DNA from: Actinostola sp. cb2023
Taxonomy: Eukaryota; Cnidaria; Anthozoa; Actiniaria; Actinostolidae
Length of the DNA stretch: 64,000 bases
Reading direction: 5' to 3'
Assembly (NCBI GenBank): GCA_033675265.1
Contig: JAUJYZ010000466.1
Coordinates: forward strand, 1 to 64,000
This document shows, in pieces, positions 1-12,084 of this stretch. How positions within the stretch are numbered: position 1 is the stretch's first letter; the number at the start of each line of letters is the position of its first letter. The position numbers were made by a program, and so were the translations under genes. Below the pieces are notes generated by a model. That model was not told the origin of the DNA, ran no database searches, and worked only from the letters and a program-made list of their open reading frames with translations.

Positions 1-10
1 CACACCTTCC

Positions 11-1864
11 ATGGAACAGCAAAGGAGTGTCCCTGAAGACAAGAAACCAGACTTGAACGTCGATACCCCAGACCAGAGTCGCTCAACTGAATTAAAGAGC
101 TTCCTGAGTCAATTACAAGCCTCCTTGAATGTCCTAAGCCTCCTTCAAAGCCCTTCAGTCCTGTTTACCCATGGTTTTGGTCTGTTTGCTGAGAATGAAC
201 TTCCGGTAAGAGTCAGGATGCAATATTTGGCATGGCTTCTCGGGCGTAGTTTGACCAGAACTCCAATTGACAGCACGCAAGTGACAGGAACACAAACGAA
301 TATCGTGAGCACTCTAGGGCAGTTGGAGAATCAGCCTGCAAAGAGTACAACAATCCTGGTGTGGTCTGGATACAATTAACTCACTGATCAGTAATGCAAT
401 GCCTGTGCATGTGACACGAGTAGGAGCACCACCTCTGATTGCTGCTGCTGCACCAGCGCACGAATGGCAGACCTTACTGTGTTCTATTGCAGGCCCAGAA
501 GATCAAGAAAAAGGTGGTAGATCCGACTTAGTAGGAAGACAGTCATTTCACTTGACACAGGGCTCTACCAACTGGCAAAGAAGCTGCAAATGGCTCGCCA
601 CAGGATCCAAGTCATTTTATACTCCATCCCATCGAACTGTATATAGCCGAATGGCCCAACTACGAACAATCGGAACGTTCAACAGTGGACTGGACTGACA
701 TGTGCTGGATAGAATCAGAACTGTACGGTCCAACAACGGTCAAACAAATCATTGATGGTAACCACGTAAAGAGAGGGCAGACCGCTCACCTGATTACCCT
801 ACAGACACTGTTCGTAATGTATCAGGAATCTTTTTTTTCCCAGCAAGATCCGAATTCGTACTGCAGTGTCTTGAGCAGTTAGCAAAGTCTTGAGCTTGTT
901 GATGTTTGCACTCAGCTGATGGTTCCAAGGAATGAGTAGAAGAGGTACATGCCAAATCGTGGAGAGAATGAGGGTATTTGATGCTAGCCAAAGACAATAT
1001 TCCATTGATTAAGGTTGTCAGTACACGAGGATTGTCAATAATAATAATATATGATATCATTTATCCGAGTGGTTCGATTCGAATCGAGAAGCTCTTGAGG
1101 AATTCACCAAGTACTTTTTCACATGCAACAGGCTGAACTATGCCCGTGATTCCCGTCTACTTAGCAGAGATGCAGATGTTACATGAAACGCATCCAGAGA
1201 TTTATGAGGAGTTTCGGCAAGGAAACTGGGTTGTGAATAAGAACTATGTGCAATTGGTGCAGATAATGCCCTGAAACACATCAACCGGTCAATGAAGGCG
1301 GGGCACTTTAGTTGGTAAACTCCAACGCCAGAGTCTAGCAGAGAAAGCAAAACAGGTGGCGGGTACTTCATCTATAAGACACCGACACATCATCACCACC
1401 TTACTACTTCTGTAAGGTTGCACCACTGGAGAAGAACATTTAGAAATTGGTCACCAGCATCCGACGTTTCACGAATCCATTCTCTGCATGAGGAAAGAGC
1501 AAAGCACTATTGGAAACGAGTTGTTTGGTCACTTCGTAAAAGAAAGGATCCAGTCAAGAAAATGCAGCATCTTGGTCCCCAATAAAAAACGCAAGCGCTT
1601 CTTACATGGACCACTAGTGGGGAAGACTACAAGTGATAGCCAATGACAAAATGGTTGACCTCAAGGAAGATCACTCCCATTTTGTGCGGGACGTCATGGT
1701 CTGCCAAGGAAGCTGTCGGGCAGTACGAGTTCTCTTACAGTGACATGATCAATGTTTTCCTCGGATGGCACCATGTTTCACTGTTTCTCAATGGACATAT
1801 TTGTCTAAGTTTTTGTAAAAAGAACACGACAAAGGTTCGACAACGGTCGTACGCTATGAAATGA
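11..1864 (+). pseudogene. Degraded repetitive-family coding remnant
   Basis: Several short open stretches in different plus-strand frames follow one another: 11-379, 399-698, 685-882, 1140-1274 and pieces to about 1864. They are separated by stops and frame changes, so no intact gene is present. The clearest piece, from the ATG at 1140, reads MPVIPVYLAEMQMLHETHPE and continues to a GNWVVNKN motif before a stop at 1272-1274. This matches, from memory, a multi-copy protein family seen in many invertebrate and fish genomes and usually linked to mobile DNA. Downstream pieces around 1500-1700 continue the same protein in other frames. Function is unknown. The left edge of the window may cut it. 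Confidence 0.5.
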
Positions 1865-1865
1865 T

Positions 1866-2429
1866 GTGATATCATTTTTTGATGAAATCCACATACATGG
1901 CGAAAGTGTCTGTACCTTAGCCTCGTTCCCATGCTAATCACGTGACTCCCCTAAACCAATATAACGTACCCGATCGCAGTCTAGAATGTACAGCTTACGG
2001 TCTGGTAGTGTAACGATCACATATGTCATTGATTTGGGTGAATTTGGATAAATTTTATCCAATTCAAAATAAGTTATAGGGCATTTTATGATCCAGCCTC
2101 GTTTCCATGCTGTCATGCTCACGTGACCAGCTTTGTTACTTAAAAGTTTCTTAGTTGTGTCAGATACACTTATATGTAAAGTATGAGTAAGTTCGGTAAC
2201 GATTTGTTGCAATTAACGATGGTTATATCGCATTTTATGGACCAGCCTCGTTTCCATGCTGGGCCATATACGTCACATTTTAAACCTTCCGTAGCGGCCG
2301 TCGGTACGAGTTACAAAATTGCCGACAACATGTTTCTTGTTCCTTAGTGTCCCCTTAACACATCTAGATAGGTGGCTTGCTTTCAGCACAAAATTCCCAC
2401 GGGATTACACATGCTCCCTGACTATGACT
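1866..2429. other. Noncoding stretch with a short repeated phrase
   Basis: No gene is visible. The phrase CCTCGTT(T)CCCATGCT or close variants occurs near 1921, 2097 and 2246, each followed by a CACGTGA or CACAT-containing segment, which suggests a diverged local repeat. A reverse-strand relative (CATGGAAACGAGGCT) is at about 50862. Confidence 0.4.
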
Positions 2430-2992
2430 ATGTGTCCCTGTCTAACTTGCTCTCTAGTAGAACGAAGCAACTTGTATTCACGTCAACGCAGCGCAGTGAA
2501 TACAAGCTGCTTCGTTCTACTATAGAGCTAGGATAAAAGAAGACGGCTCTGCTCGCAGGGTACTATAGAGCAAGACAGGGACGGCGTTGATTATTGACGT
2601 GAATACAAGCTGCTTCGTTCTATTAGAGCAAGACAGGGACACGTTGATTAGTTGACGCGGTTGACGTGAATACAAGTTGCTTCGTTCTACTAAAGAGCAA
2701 GACAGGGACACGTTGATTATTGACGTAAATATATACAAGCTGCTTCGTTCTATTAGAGCAAGACAGGAACACGTTGATTATTGACGTCGGAATACAAGCT
2801 GCTTCGTTCTATTAGAGCAAGACAGGAACACGTTGATTATTGACGTGACAAGCTGCTTCGTTCTATTAGAGCAAGACAGGGACACGTTGAATTGATTATG
2901 GACGTGAATACAAGCTGCTTCGTTCTATTAGAGCAAGACAGGGACGCGATGACGTGAATACAAGCTGCTTCGTTCTACTAAAGAGCAAGAGA
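2430..2992. repeat. Minisatellite, about 55-60 bp units, with one inverted unit
   Basis: About nine imperfect copies share TACAAGCTGCTTCGTTCTA followed by AGAGCAAGACAGGGACACG and GTTGATTATTGACGTGAA. The first unit (about 2430-2490) is in the opposite orientation, so the array starts head to head. Unit length varies through internal deletions. No coding potential is credible. Confidence 0.85.
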
Positions 2993-3404
2993 AAGAAAAG
3001 AAACAAATAAACATCACACCACCAGTTGAGTCACATTTTGATGTAGCTGAAAGAAATTAAAATTACTGTAGTTTTTATCACTTTGGAGTGGCTAATGATT
3101 CATCTGTGCATTGTGAACATTTGCAGAACTTTAACACCAACACCCAGGAAGAATCAGGCACAGAACTATTTCAAAGTTTAAATGATTACTGTTAACGACG
3201 CAAGATCATCATCAGAAGAGGCCGTATGACAACCATGCTAGACAGCGCAGCTCAAAAAAGGCAGATATTGTTTTATAAGTGAAAAAGAGATAATAATAAG
3301 AAACCTATCACAGATCCAGTCAAATGGTCAATGTGACAAATTTAGACCAATCTCCTTACTGTTTGCAAAAAGCTCATTGACACTTTTCAGTTCAAATTCG
3401 TAGC
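2993..3404. other. Noncoding spacer
   Basis: I see no gene, RNA or clear repeat between the two minisatellites. Confidence 0.4.
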
Positions 3405-4226
3405 CACTTCATATAGGAGCTTAGGATATATGAATATTCATTAGATCACCGCGCGCGTAGCCGCGTATCCGCGTAGCCACTTCATATAGGAGCATAGGAT
3501 ATATGAATATTAATGAGATTACCACGTAGCCGCGTATCCGCGTAGCCACTTCATATAGGAGCTTAGGATATATGAATATTAATGAGATCACCGCGTAGCC
3601 GCGTATCCGCGTAGCCACTTCATATAGGAGCTTAGGATATATGAATATTAATGAGATCACCGCGTAGCCGCGTAGCCGCGTAGCCACTTCATATAGGAGC
3701 TTAGGATATATGAATATTAATGAGATCACCGCGTATCCGCGTAGCCACTTCATATAGGAGCTTAGGATATATGAATATTAATGAGATCACCGCGTAGCCG
3801 CGTATCCGCGTAGCCACTTCATATAGGAGCTTAGGATATATGAATATTAATGAGATCACCGCGTAGCCGCGTATCCGCGTAGCCACTTCATATAGGAGCT
3901 TAGGATATATGAATATTCATTAGATCACCGCGTAGCCGCGTATCCGCGTAGCCACTTCATATAGGAGCTTAGGATATATGAATATTAATGAGATCACCGC
4001 GTATCCGCGTAGCCACTTCATATAGGAGCTTAGGATATATGAATATTAATGAGATCACCGCGTAGCCGCGTATCCGCGTAGCCACTTCATATAGGAGCTT
4101 AGGATATATGAATATTAATGAGATCACCGCGTAGCCGCGTATCCGCGTAGCCACTTCATATAGGAGCTTAGGATATATGAATATTAATGAGATCACCGCG
4201 TAGCCGCGTAGCCGCGTAGCCGCGCT
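3405..4226. repeat. Minisatellite with 69-bp and 61-bp units
   Basis: Twelve head-to-tail copies share CCACTTCATATAGGAGCTTA, GGATATATGAATATTAATGA and a CGCGTAGCCGCGTATCCGCG segment. Spacing is mostly 69 bp, with two 61-bp units that lack one 8-bp CGCGTAGC step. Because 69 is a multiple of three, long reverse-strand open frames arise as artefacts. Each unit alternates an AT-rich block and a GC-rich CG-dinucleotide block. Confidence 0.9.
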
Positions 4227-4282
4227 GATTTAGTGAAGGAGGTTCAAACGTGACGTCAGTTGTGTGGTTCTTACACCGAGGA

Positions 4283-4672
4283 TTAGCCATTATTTTGACT
4301 GTGCTTTGCTTCGTGTTCTTCCAAGATGGCGACTGTTGTTGAACATTTCTTGTCGTCGTTCATCAAGGTCGAGGTGTTTTCTTCAGCTTGATCAGGAGTC
4401 TGGTATTCATCAGCATCTGAGTAGTACTTTTCAGTGCAAGAGTTTATAATCAAGTTTTTAGTCATAGTTTCGTCATTTGTAGTCATTTGTTTACCATTTC
4501 TAGCCATCATTTGCTCATATTTGCTCATAGTTTGCTTTGATTTCTCTTTGATTGCTTTGAGTTCGCGGAACGGCCCGGTCCAAAATCGCTCACTGACATC
4601 CTTTAGCATAGTGAGCGTTTGGAGAAGTAGGTGATGAAGAACTTCAAGATACATCCTTTCAATCTTTTTCAA
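4283..4672 (-). CDS. Hypothetical open frame, unknown
   Basis: A 129-codon reverse-strand frame with ordinary, charged composition. Its N-terminal half is helix-like and rich in Lys, Met and Glu, and it contains no recognised domain. I see no convincing splice context or promoter, and the region is surrounded by repeats. It could be a remnant exon, part of a mobile element or chance. No function is proposed. Confidence 0.2.
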   Translation of the reverse strand: MKKIERMYLEVLHHLLLQTLTMLKDVSERFWTGPFRELKAIKEKSKQTMSKYEQMMARNGKQMTTNDETMTKNLIINSCTEKYYSDADEYQTPDQAEENTSTLMNDDKKCSTTVAILEEHEAKHSQNNG

Positions 4673-4806
4673 ACCTCAGCAGGAACTACGATCAAATCGA
4701 ATGACATGCTGCTGTCGGGCTTCCTGTGGCCGGGGTGGACTGGAATCTCTAACCGGAAAAAAGCCCATTTTAAGACTCGGCGTCTGCCACAGGCAGCCCA
4801 GCCGAG

Positions 4807-4909
4807 TAATAATGGATAATAATAATAACTAGACGCTCTTCTAGCGTGATCATGAAGTCGGGCTTCTAAATTTGCTCGTCTCGTTGCGTGACTCGAGCTC
4901 GATAGGACC

Positions 4910-4947
<38 letters not shown>
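4807..4947. repeat. Mobile-element end with hairpin, followed by a 36-base G run
   Basis: (TAA)n with an internal GGATAATAATAATAACTAG is followed by AGACGCTCTTCTAGCGT, a short hairpin, then a CGGGCTTC phrase. The same (ATA)n-ACTAGACGC...GCGT-CGGGC layout appears at 11995, which points to a shared element terminus. A pure G tract fills 4912-4947. Its exact length may be an assembly estimate. Confidence 0.55.
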
Positions 4948-4948
<1 letters not shown>

Positions 4949-7900
4949 AACTTGGTTAAAAAATGGTTAGGTATGTGCACCTGGACCCTGTTTTTGGAAT
5001 TTGTCACTCGAAAACCTGGATTTACGAATTTCCCAAATAAACAAAACTGGATTTACGAATTTCAGAAAATAGTGCAGAAAACAGCGTTTGGTCACTCGTT
5101 GCGTGACTCAGCAGAGCATGCATACGTAATTAGCTTCAACACTGACTGACAGCTGGCGAAACATGTCAAGCATATTAGAAACGATTTCACAAACTCATCA
5201 ATAAAATTACGAGTTCTTACCAAGCCACAAACATCTGTTAGAAATACACTTTCAGACAGAATTGCAAGCCCAAATAAGTAAATAAATAAGTAAATAAATA
5301 GCGGATCACGTTATAATGATTACATTTTAGCAAAGGGAGAACGCTTTTTTTCTTCTTTTCAGTTTTTGTGGGTTGGTAACTTGAACGCTGATAATATATA
5401 CGCTTACTATACGTTACAATGCACTAGCGACAACAAGAGTCACGCTGTGACACACGATATGCCATGAGGTGAATAGTCGTATCAGATATCCTATGCACAT
5501 TTTGCCGGATTGAACCAGTACATACTAAGGACCAGAGTAGAATTGGGATCCCTGTGGAAGTGTGGGGGCTTTCTCAACCGTCCGTGTGGATTTCGAAGTT
5601 GTATACGAGTTTGATTTTTGCTTGAAAGCTTCCCTTTTCTACCTGGAACCACAGGGAGCCCAAGCTCATTATCTGTGAAGACCGTTGTTTAAAACATCCC
5701 CCCGTATTTCAAGATTTTTCGTAAATAATAAAACTTTTTTTTCATTAATGTGTTGTTCTTACTACTTTCGATGCTGTGACGGCGTTTCAGCGCCATTAGA
5801 GCGTTTTTCACGAAAATACCCCTGTAAGAGTAAGAAGGAGACAAGGGAGGAAACTGTTCGAGCGATCCGAACTCAACTAGCTTTACTTCTCGCCAAAACT
5901 CGAGCACATACCTCGATCGCACATCAATTTCGACCACATATCCTGAAAGACAGGTAAATTTCCTAAAATTATTGGTGACTTGATTGAAAATCTGCAATGA
6001 TTAGCCGACGTGAGGCTCCTACGAACACGGTGAAGCTTCTCAAAAGACGCCATTTTAATGCGTGGGACCAGACCAGTGGACACAAATATGCGAAGAATGT
6101 GAAACATGTAAACAAGGTAGCCCCACCAGTGGAACCGTGAGTCTTGTTTTGAACATACATTGTATCTCATCCTAAATTATCACGTCGACGCTGTTGACTA
6201 TCTCACACACAAAGTTGTTTGCCAAAGTACGATTCACAACGAGATTCCATGGCAGATCGGCAGTTCCAAGGCCGTAAAATTAACCCGAGTTTCAGGTTGT
6301 GTCAGTCAATCCCAAGTCGACGTACACTGTGGCAGAAACTCCACTCGAACAGATTATAGCGACGTTTTTTGCACATTCTTCAGACGATGAAAAATTATTT
6401 TTATATGATAAGTTTTTCCCGTGTCAGCTTGTCCTGTTAGCAAGAGGAAGATATAAAAAGTTGCTTTCGATCTCCAGATGTAGATGTTGTTTTGCCGCCA
6501 AAACATACGCTGTCGCTTTTCCCTGCGCTCTGTACAATTTCTTACTGACCAGCGATGTGATATCGGTTGTTGGAAGATAAAGCCGAAATATGGAATATGG
6601 CCGTGAATTCAGTTCTAGAATCCTGTCCTTTTGATATCTTGAATTTCTAAAACTGCTTTCAAAACAAAGATTAATATCTACTTGAGCCCTGTATTGGTTT
6701 GTTTAGCGATTAGAATGGTTTTTTTAGCGAGTTTTGGGACAGAGTGTAGCGAGCTCCCGAGAGAGAGAAAGAAACGACCGATCAGATAAGACACAGGAAG
6801 CCCAATACACAAACAGAGGGTGGTAAGCCTGTGATTTCACTGTTCAGTTGGTATATATAAGCACATTTATTATTATTTTTGCATTATATTTTCGTATCAA
6901 TGCAAAGCGCCACGGGCAATTAGTAGAAGTGTGCGCTCTAGAAGTGATTTATTAGTATTATTATTAAGCTTAATTTGTGCTTGCCACGACCTATTTAACT
7001 AAAAAGAAAGTATTACTAACATGCAGTGGAGTTTTTATGAGTCAAACCATGCACCAATCTACCAACTCATGAATTATAACATGGAATATCTGGACAGTTT
7101 ATCGTCACATTAAATATTACAAATGTTAGTTAGGCTCTTACATTACGAAAATGAAAGTGAATTGTTACCATAGTGCACAGAAAACTATTCTGAATGGCTA
7201 TAGACGTTTTTTTTTGTTATAAATGCTCCCAAAATGATTTTTTGAGGGTGTTCCGCAGGTTCCGGGAGTTCCGCCTGTTCCGCCGTTCCGCGGTCCATCG
7301 TTTCTCACTTTACTAACACCCCTGTCCGTATTTCATTACCGTGAACCACCGTGACGGCTCAGAAGACAATGCATATTGCAAACAAAGGTTAAATACTAGT
7401 CGTTGCATTTGCAAGTGAAGTGCTGCTGAGCCGAACATGTTTGTCTGTCGTTGTACGGTACCGATCAGAATAAAGCGAACCAAAAAACGCGTTTATTTTG
7501 CGAGTGCGTTGCGTTTGGAAAAAAAAACCGCGGCAAACGCGTTTGACTGAAAATATCAGTAAGACCGACACAATACAGGTTATTAAAAACTAATCGGCCA
7601 ACTAATCACCAAACATTGCCTTGAAGCTTATTGATGCGAAGTACATGTAAACTTTCGAATTAAAGTGTATTCAGAGTTCCAAATGTGTGACGCCAAACAG
7701 ACGCTTCGATCGTTCATGTCTGTCACGCCGGTCGATCAAGCAGTTTATTTGTATTCATATCTCGGGTTCTACGTAACAAGGAACTATCAAACTTAGCCTA
7801 AATTAGAGCTTATAAGTTGAGAAACAGAATTGAGGCATTTTATTGATGCGAAGTAAACTTTTGAAGTGTATTCAGAGTTCAAATGTGTGACGCCAAACAG

Positions 7901-8463
7901 ACCTTCGATGGGCGTTTTTCCTTTTTATATATCTATTTGTAAATGTAATTATGTCTTAATTAAGTGTCCCCGATTAGTGTACCACTTGTGGTATGCTAGA
8001 AGTCATGACACGTTAATAAAGTTTATGTGTGCGTTCATGCGTTCATGTCTGTCACTCCGGTCGATCAAGCAGTTTATTTGTATTCATATCTCGGTAATAC
8101 TTGACATGACATCTCATAGGATAAACAATACTCACCAGTCAGGACAACGAAGAACAGCAGTGTGCAAAAATCTCGTGCTGTGATCACGTGAAACTCACGA
8201 TGTATCACGTGATACTTACCACCAATATAAATCTTGATACTTACGACGAATTGAAATCTCCGTATGGACCAATAGAAATAGTTATACTTACAACGAATAG
8301 GATTTTCCGTAGGTACTAACAGAGAAACAGACAGATACTCGATCTGTTGTAGCGTTTGATGCTGCTCGCCTGATGGCTCGCAGCTCGCAGCAATTAAACC
8401 GAGTGCTTCGTCTCCTCTTTCGTCTGGTCTCATGATTGTGACAAGCGGTGCGACTTAACAACA
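4948..8463. other. Noncoding region with repeat fragments
   Basis: No gene is recognised. Visible pieces are: CACAGGGAGCCCAAGCTCA at about 5650, resembling the MITE end at 49497; a diverged copy of the dispersed repeat at 6600-6830 (compare 17820-18000 and 48660-48760); and a direct duplication with copies at 7617-7770 and 7833-8093. The second copy is split by about 120 bp of extra DNA between its GACCTTCGATG and GTTCATGTCTGTCAC parts. The last about 200 bp should hold the promoter of the LicD-type gene; I see no TATA box there. Confidence 0.45.
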
Positions 8464-11400
8464 ATGGCAAGGATCGTAAAGCGTTATCGTTATACTTTTG
8501 TAGTGGTCGTTGCTTTATGTGCTTTATTGGTTTTACTCTATCTAATTCCATTCAATAGAAGGTAAGTTATTGCATATATCCCGGCGTAGTCAATCGAACA
8601 AAACCGAACAAAAAATCAATCGAATCCAATCGAACCCAATCGTTCGATTGTTTTACGATTGGTTCGGCCGCCATCGAACAGAATCGAACCAGAACTTTTG
8701 GGAGAATTCGATTACCGAACACAATCGAACCAATCGAACTCACAATCAATCGAATTAGTTCGATTTTCCTAGGTGAAAATAAAATGCCATAAAAAGTACT
8801 GCAGTCTAAAATCGGAAGATTTCTGCCATCTAGTAACACGTAAGCCAAGGCTAAAGAACGCAAGTTTCAACTGGGAAAAAGTAAACTGAAACACACAAAA
8901 AAACATCAACAACAGCAAACCAACCGGCCAGAGCCTTTTACTAGTACTGAACAGAGAGTTGGGATATTCTTATACTGTAACTGGGTCTATTACCTTTATT
9001 ATTAAGGTTATCACGCACTTAGAAGTATCGCGTGGTGTCAGATTTTAGAATCAGATTTTTGCAGTCCGAGTCACGTTCAACAAGGTTCACGTTACAGCGT
9101 GCGATTTTGAGATTCTGTTCAAATAAAGAACCTGTATCGGTTTTTATGTAGTACAGTCGAGATACTTCAAGTTGTATGGACTTTGCAGTGAAAATCTTTC
9201 TAAACGGACAAGTATCGCGTGCTGTCAGATTTTAGAATCAGATTTTTTCAGAGTCACGTTCAACAAGTTGTATTTTGTTCGTTTTGAAAGATGTTGACTA
9301 TGAAGTTGATAAATAAGTGAGAGATTACATAGTGTAAGTGTGTAATGTTCTTTGGATAGGTCTTATAGAGTTGGGGATCAGCGTGACAATGTTTTATTTA
9401 GAGCAACGTGAGTACAACATAGAGATCAAACACCAAAGAATCTGACACCGCTATTTATTTCCTTTTATGTGAAAGTCTAACACTAAGAATGTATTCAGGA
9501 GCGGCTAATGCCCAGTCTCTAAGGTGTTGTAACATGTGATTGTATTTCGAATCGTTTATCAAGAGATAGAGCGAAATGAAGGCTGATTGCCGTCGCGCCC
9601 CCCGGAAAAAACCTGACACCAGAACCAATAATCTGAGTTAAAAACCTGACACCAAAAATCTGAAACCAGCTTCACTTTGGTTTCGGGGACTTTAAGATGA
9701 AAAAAATGACCCAGTAGTTCAATTATGTTCGATTAAAGAAACGGTCGATTATTGAACGTTCGATTGTGTTCGATTGGCAATTTTTTTGGGAGAATTCGAT
9801 TATGTTCGATTGCCGAACCCAATCCAAACCAATCGAATGACTGGGTTCGATTGGATTCGATTACCGAACGTTCGATTGACTACGCCGGGATATATCTATG
9901 TGTCTGACGGAGTGTCTGATAAACTGATTACAAATATCACTTAGGTGTGATAACACTGCATTTCGCCGGAATCTGGCAAAGGAACTTCAGCAAATTCATT
10001 GGGAATTGGTTGGATTGGCAGCTAAAAACAAAGCGGGGCCTTCTCCTAAACTACTCATGCACATGGAAGAGATTCTACATCGATTGGATGACAGAATACT
10101 AATAAGTAAACCCAGTACTAAGCCTCAAGCTCGTAAAGGGATATCAACTTTAGATGTGTGTCCAGAAGTGTATAAAGGATCAAAGGAAGGCTACCCATAT
10201 TATGCTAAAGGATGGGCAATGACAAACTGCACGAATGCTAAGCCAATCAAATCAGTCATCACGATTCTCATCAATGCAGTAACCTACTCTCAAGATGATT
10301 TCCAACAACTCGACTATGTTTTAAATGGGACAATGGAAGCTTATCCAACTGTCGATGTGTATGTGGCAGCTCAAAGCAGGCAACGCTTTAAGACTCTCAA
10401 AAGTATAAAAATGTTAAAGTATTCAAGCAGAGTAATTCAGCAAGACCAAACGTAGGGCAAACCTGGAATATGCTCATCAATAAGGCATACACACCTTACG
10501 TCTTGATTGCACGTGATGTGGTTCACTTCTCCTGGCTCTCTCAGCTTCAAAGACAGATTCGTGTTATTAGTGAAATACCAAATGTTGGAGTAGCAGGCGG
10601 CTCGTACAGGAATTTATCTGGTCATTGGAAAATGGGTTGCTATCAGAGCACCATGAAGAATTATGTCCTGGAATACCAGGAAGGATATTTCTATTCCAGG
10701 AATGAATGCATGTACTGTGATTATGTACAAGGTCCATTTGTTGCCAGGAAATCAATGTTGAAGTTTGATGAAAACCTTAGTAATGAAGTTGTTTTTGAAG
10801 ATTTGTTTCTCAGTCTAACTACAAGTGGTACATCAATAATGGGTTGTCCAGATGCCATGTATTTTACTACTGACTATTCTTCATATGCCAAAAGAAAAGA
10901 AAGAAAGTTGTGGCTGGCATTTGCCAAAAAGTGGGTTTTGAATCGTGTACTTCTTCCTCGTGGGGTAAAACATTCATTTTCATGCAAAGATATAGGATTT
11001 AAGTGCATCTCTACACTTACTCGCTCATATTTGTGGCCAGTTTGTTGTCAAGAACAGTATGCACATGCCCTGGCATTTTTGCAGGACTTTGCAAACATGA
11101 ACAACTTTTCCTTTGAACTTGATACAGGATCTGTTTTAGGAACTGTCAAGTTCAATGGTCTTCTACCATGGGATGTTGACGGAGATCTAAGTATTCTATC
11201 CTCAGACATAGGAATACTTGGTGACAAGAAGACAATGAAGTATTTTAAGGAGCACGGAATTTTCCTCAAGGGATATAAACCCCACACAAATAACAATAAT
11301 GGATATGTGGATTTAAGACTACCAAAACTTGATATAGAAGTTTGGGGAATGCCCCACCTGACCAATCCCCAATTTCTTCCAGTTGACTTGCAAAGCAAGT

Positions 11401-11639
11401 TCACCCTAGCTCAGGTCAGAGATTCATGGATATTCACAGTATTCAGTCCTGGCCTGTTTGCAAGAAATCGATATGGAGCAGAAATTCTTAAACATTCACA
11501 GTCGTGGAGCACGAGAGGCAATGAGAACAGCTATAGTAATTATAGTTCTGGTATTTTTCTGAGTTGTGAACAACCTGAGCATCATTCTTGCTTGTATGAC
11601 TTTCCTGCTGATGGGAACATTCCATTTTTTGTACCTTGA
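8464..11639 (+). CDS. LicD/fukutin-type phosphotransferase-like type II membrane protein (frameshifted)
   Basis: Exons are 8464-8561 and 9945-11639. The donor is AG|GTAAGT, the acceptor CACTTAG|G, and the arginine codon AG|G is rejoined in phase. The start ATG lies in AACAATGG, a good initiation context. Residues 1-10 are basic and 11-29 form a hydrophobic signal anchor, so a Golgi type II topology is likely. Residues about 135-330 resemble a glycosyltransferase-A-like region (SVITILINAV, PYVLIARDVV, FEDLFLSL). The C-terminal part is LicD-like: LDTGSVLG, then LPWDVDGD near residue 443, the metal- and nucleotide-binding motif of the LicD/FKRP/fukutin family. Human FKRP and fukutin transfer ribitol phosphate onto glycans; the substrate here is unknown. 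The coding sum is 1793 nt, one short of a multiple of three. The frame changes at about 10392-10402, near an AAAA run, so either an indel has inactivated the gene or the assembly lacks one A. About 597 residues are expected if the base is restored. Confidence 0.85.
8580..9889. mobile_element. 1.3-kb terminal-inverted-repeat element in the LicD-gene intron
   Basis: The ends are exact inverted repeats: CCCGGCGTAGTCAATCGAAC on the left and its complement GTTCGATTGACTACGCCGGG on the right. They are flanked by ATATAT at 8574-8579 and 9890-9895, a likely target-site duplication. Both subterminal regions (about 8590-8770 and 9720-9885) hold dense runs of an ATCGAAC/GTTCGAT word. The interior has a partial direct duplication (AGTATCGCGTG...GTCAGATTTTAGAATC at about 9027 and 9209). 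No transposase is visible, so it is non-autonomous. It fills most of the 1383-bp intron. Confidence 0.85.
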
Positions 11640-11652
11640 TATCATTGTGCAA

Positions 11653-11654
<2 letters not shown>

Positions 11655-11683
<29 letters not shown>

Positions 11684-11766
11684 AAGAAGAAGAAGAAGAA
11701 GAAGAAGAACAACAACAACAACAACAATAATGGATAATAATAATAATAATAATAATAATAAAATGG

Positions 11767-11805
<39 letters not shown>

Positions 11806-11823
11806 GATAATAACAATAATAAC

Positions 11824-11887
<64 letters not shown>

Positions 11888-11905
11888 GATAATAATAATA
11901 ATAAC

Positions 11906-11963
<58 letters not shown>

Positions 11964-11995
11964 GATAATAATAATAATAACAATAATAATAATAA
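11655..11995. repeat. Compound (AAG)n(AAC)n(AAT)n microsatellite
   Basis: It begins 16 bases after the LicD-gene stop codon, with (GAA)n, then (AAC)n, then (AAT)n regularly broken by ATGGATAAT. An AATAAAATGG at about 11756 could serve as that gene's polyadenylation signal. Long reverse-strand Tyr/Ile or Leu frames here are artefacts. Confidence 0.9.
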
Positions 11996-12062
11996 CTAGA
12001 CGCCAGGTAGGCGTGAGCCCGGTCTATATAGATTATAAAGAGGAATCAGGTTGATAAGTCCC
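11996..12062. repeat. Solitary copy of the 84-bp satellite unit
   Basis: ACTAGACGCCAGGTAGGCGT followed by a GGTCTATATAGATTATAAAG-type segment and CAGGTTGATAAGTCC is a diverged single copy of the satellite at 13510-16922. Here it is joined to the (AAT)n tract, as an element terminus would be. Confidence 0.75.
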
Positions 12063-12084
12063 GGCCGGACCATTACTCAGGGTC

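Noticed and set aside
3421..4196. Repeated frame with YPKLLYEVATRIRGYAVISL
   Set aside because: Artefact of the 69-bp minisatellite, whose length is a multiple of three.
10389..10402. Programmed frameshift in the LicD-type gene
   Set aside because: No slippery heptamer in the right phase and no such mechanism known in this family; an indel or assembly error is simpler.
11488..11983. Reverse-strand Ile/Tyr/Leu/Phe frames
   Set aside because: Translations of the compound AAG/AAC/AAT microsatellite.
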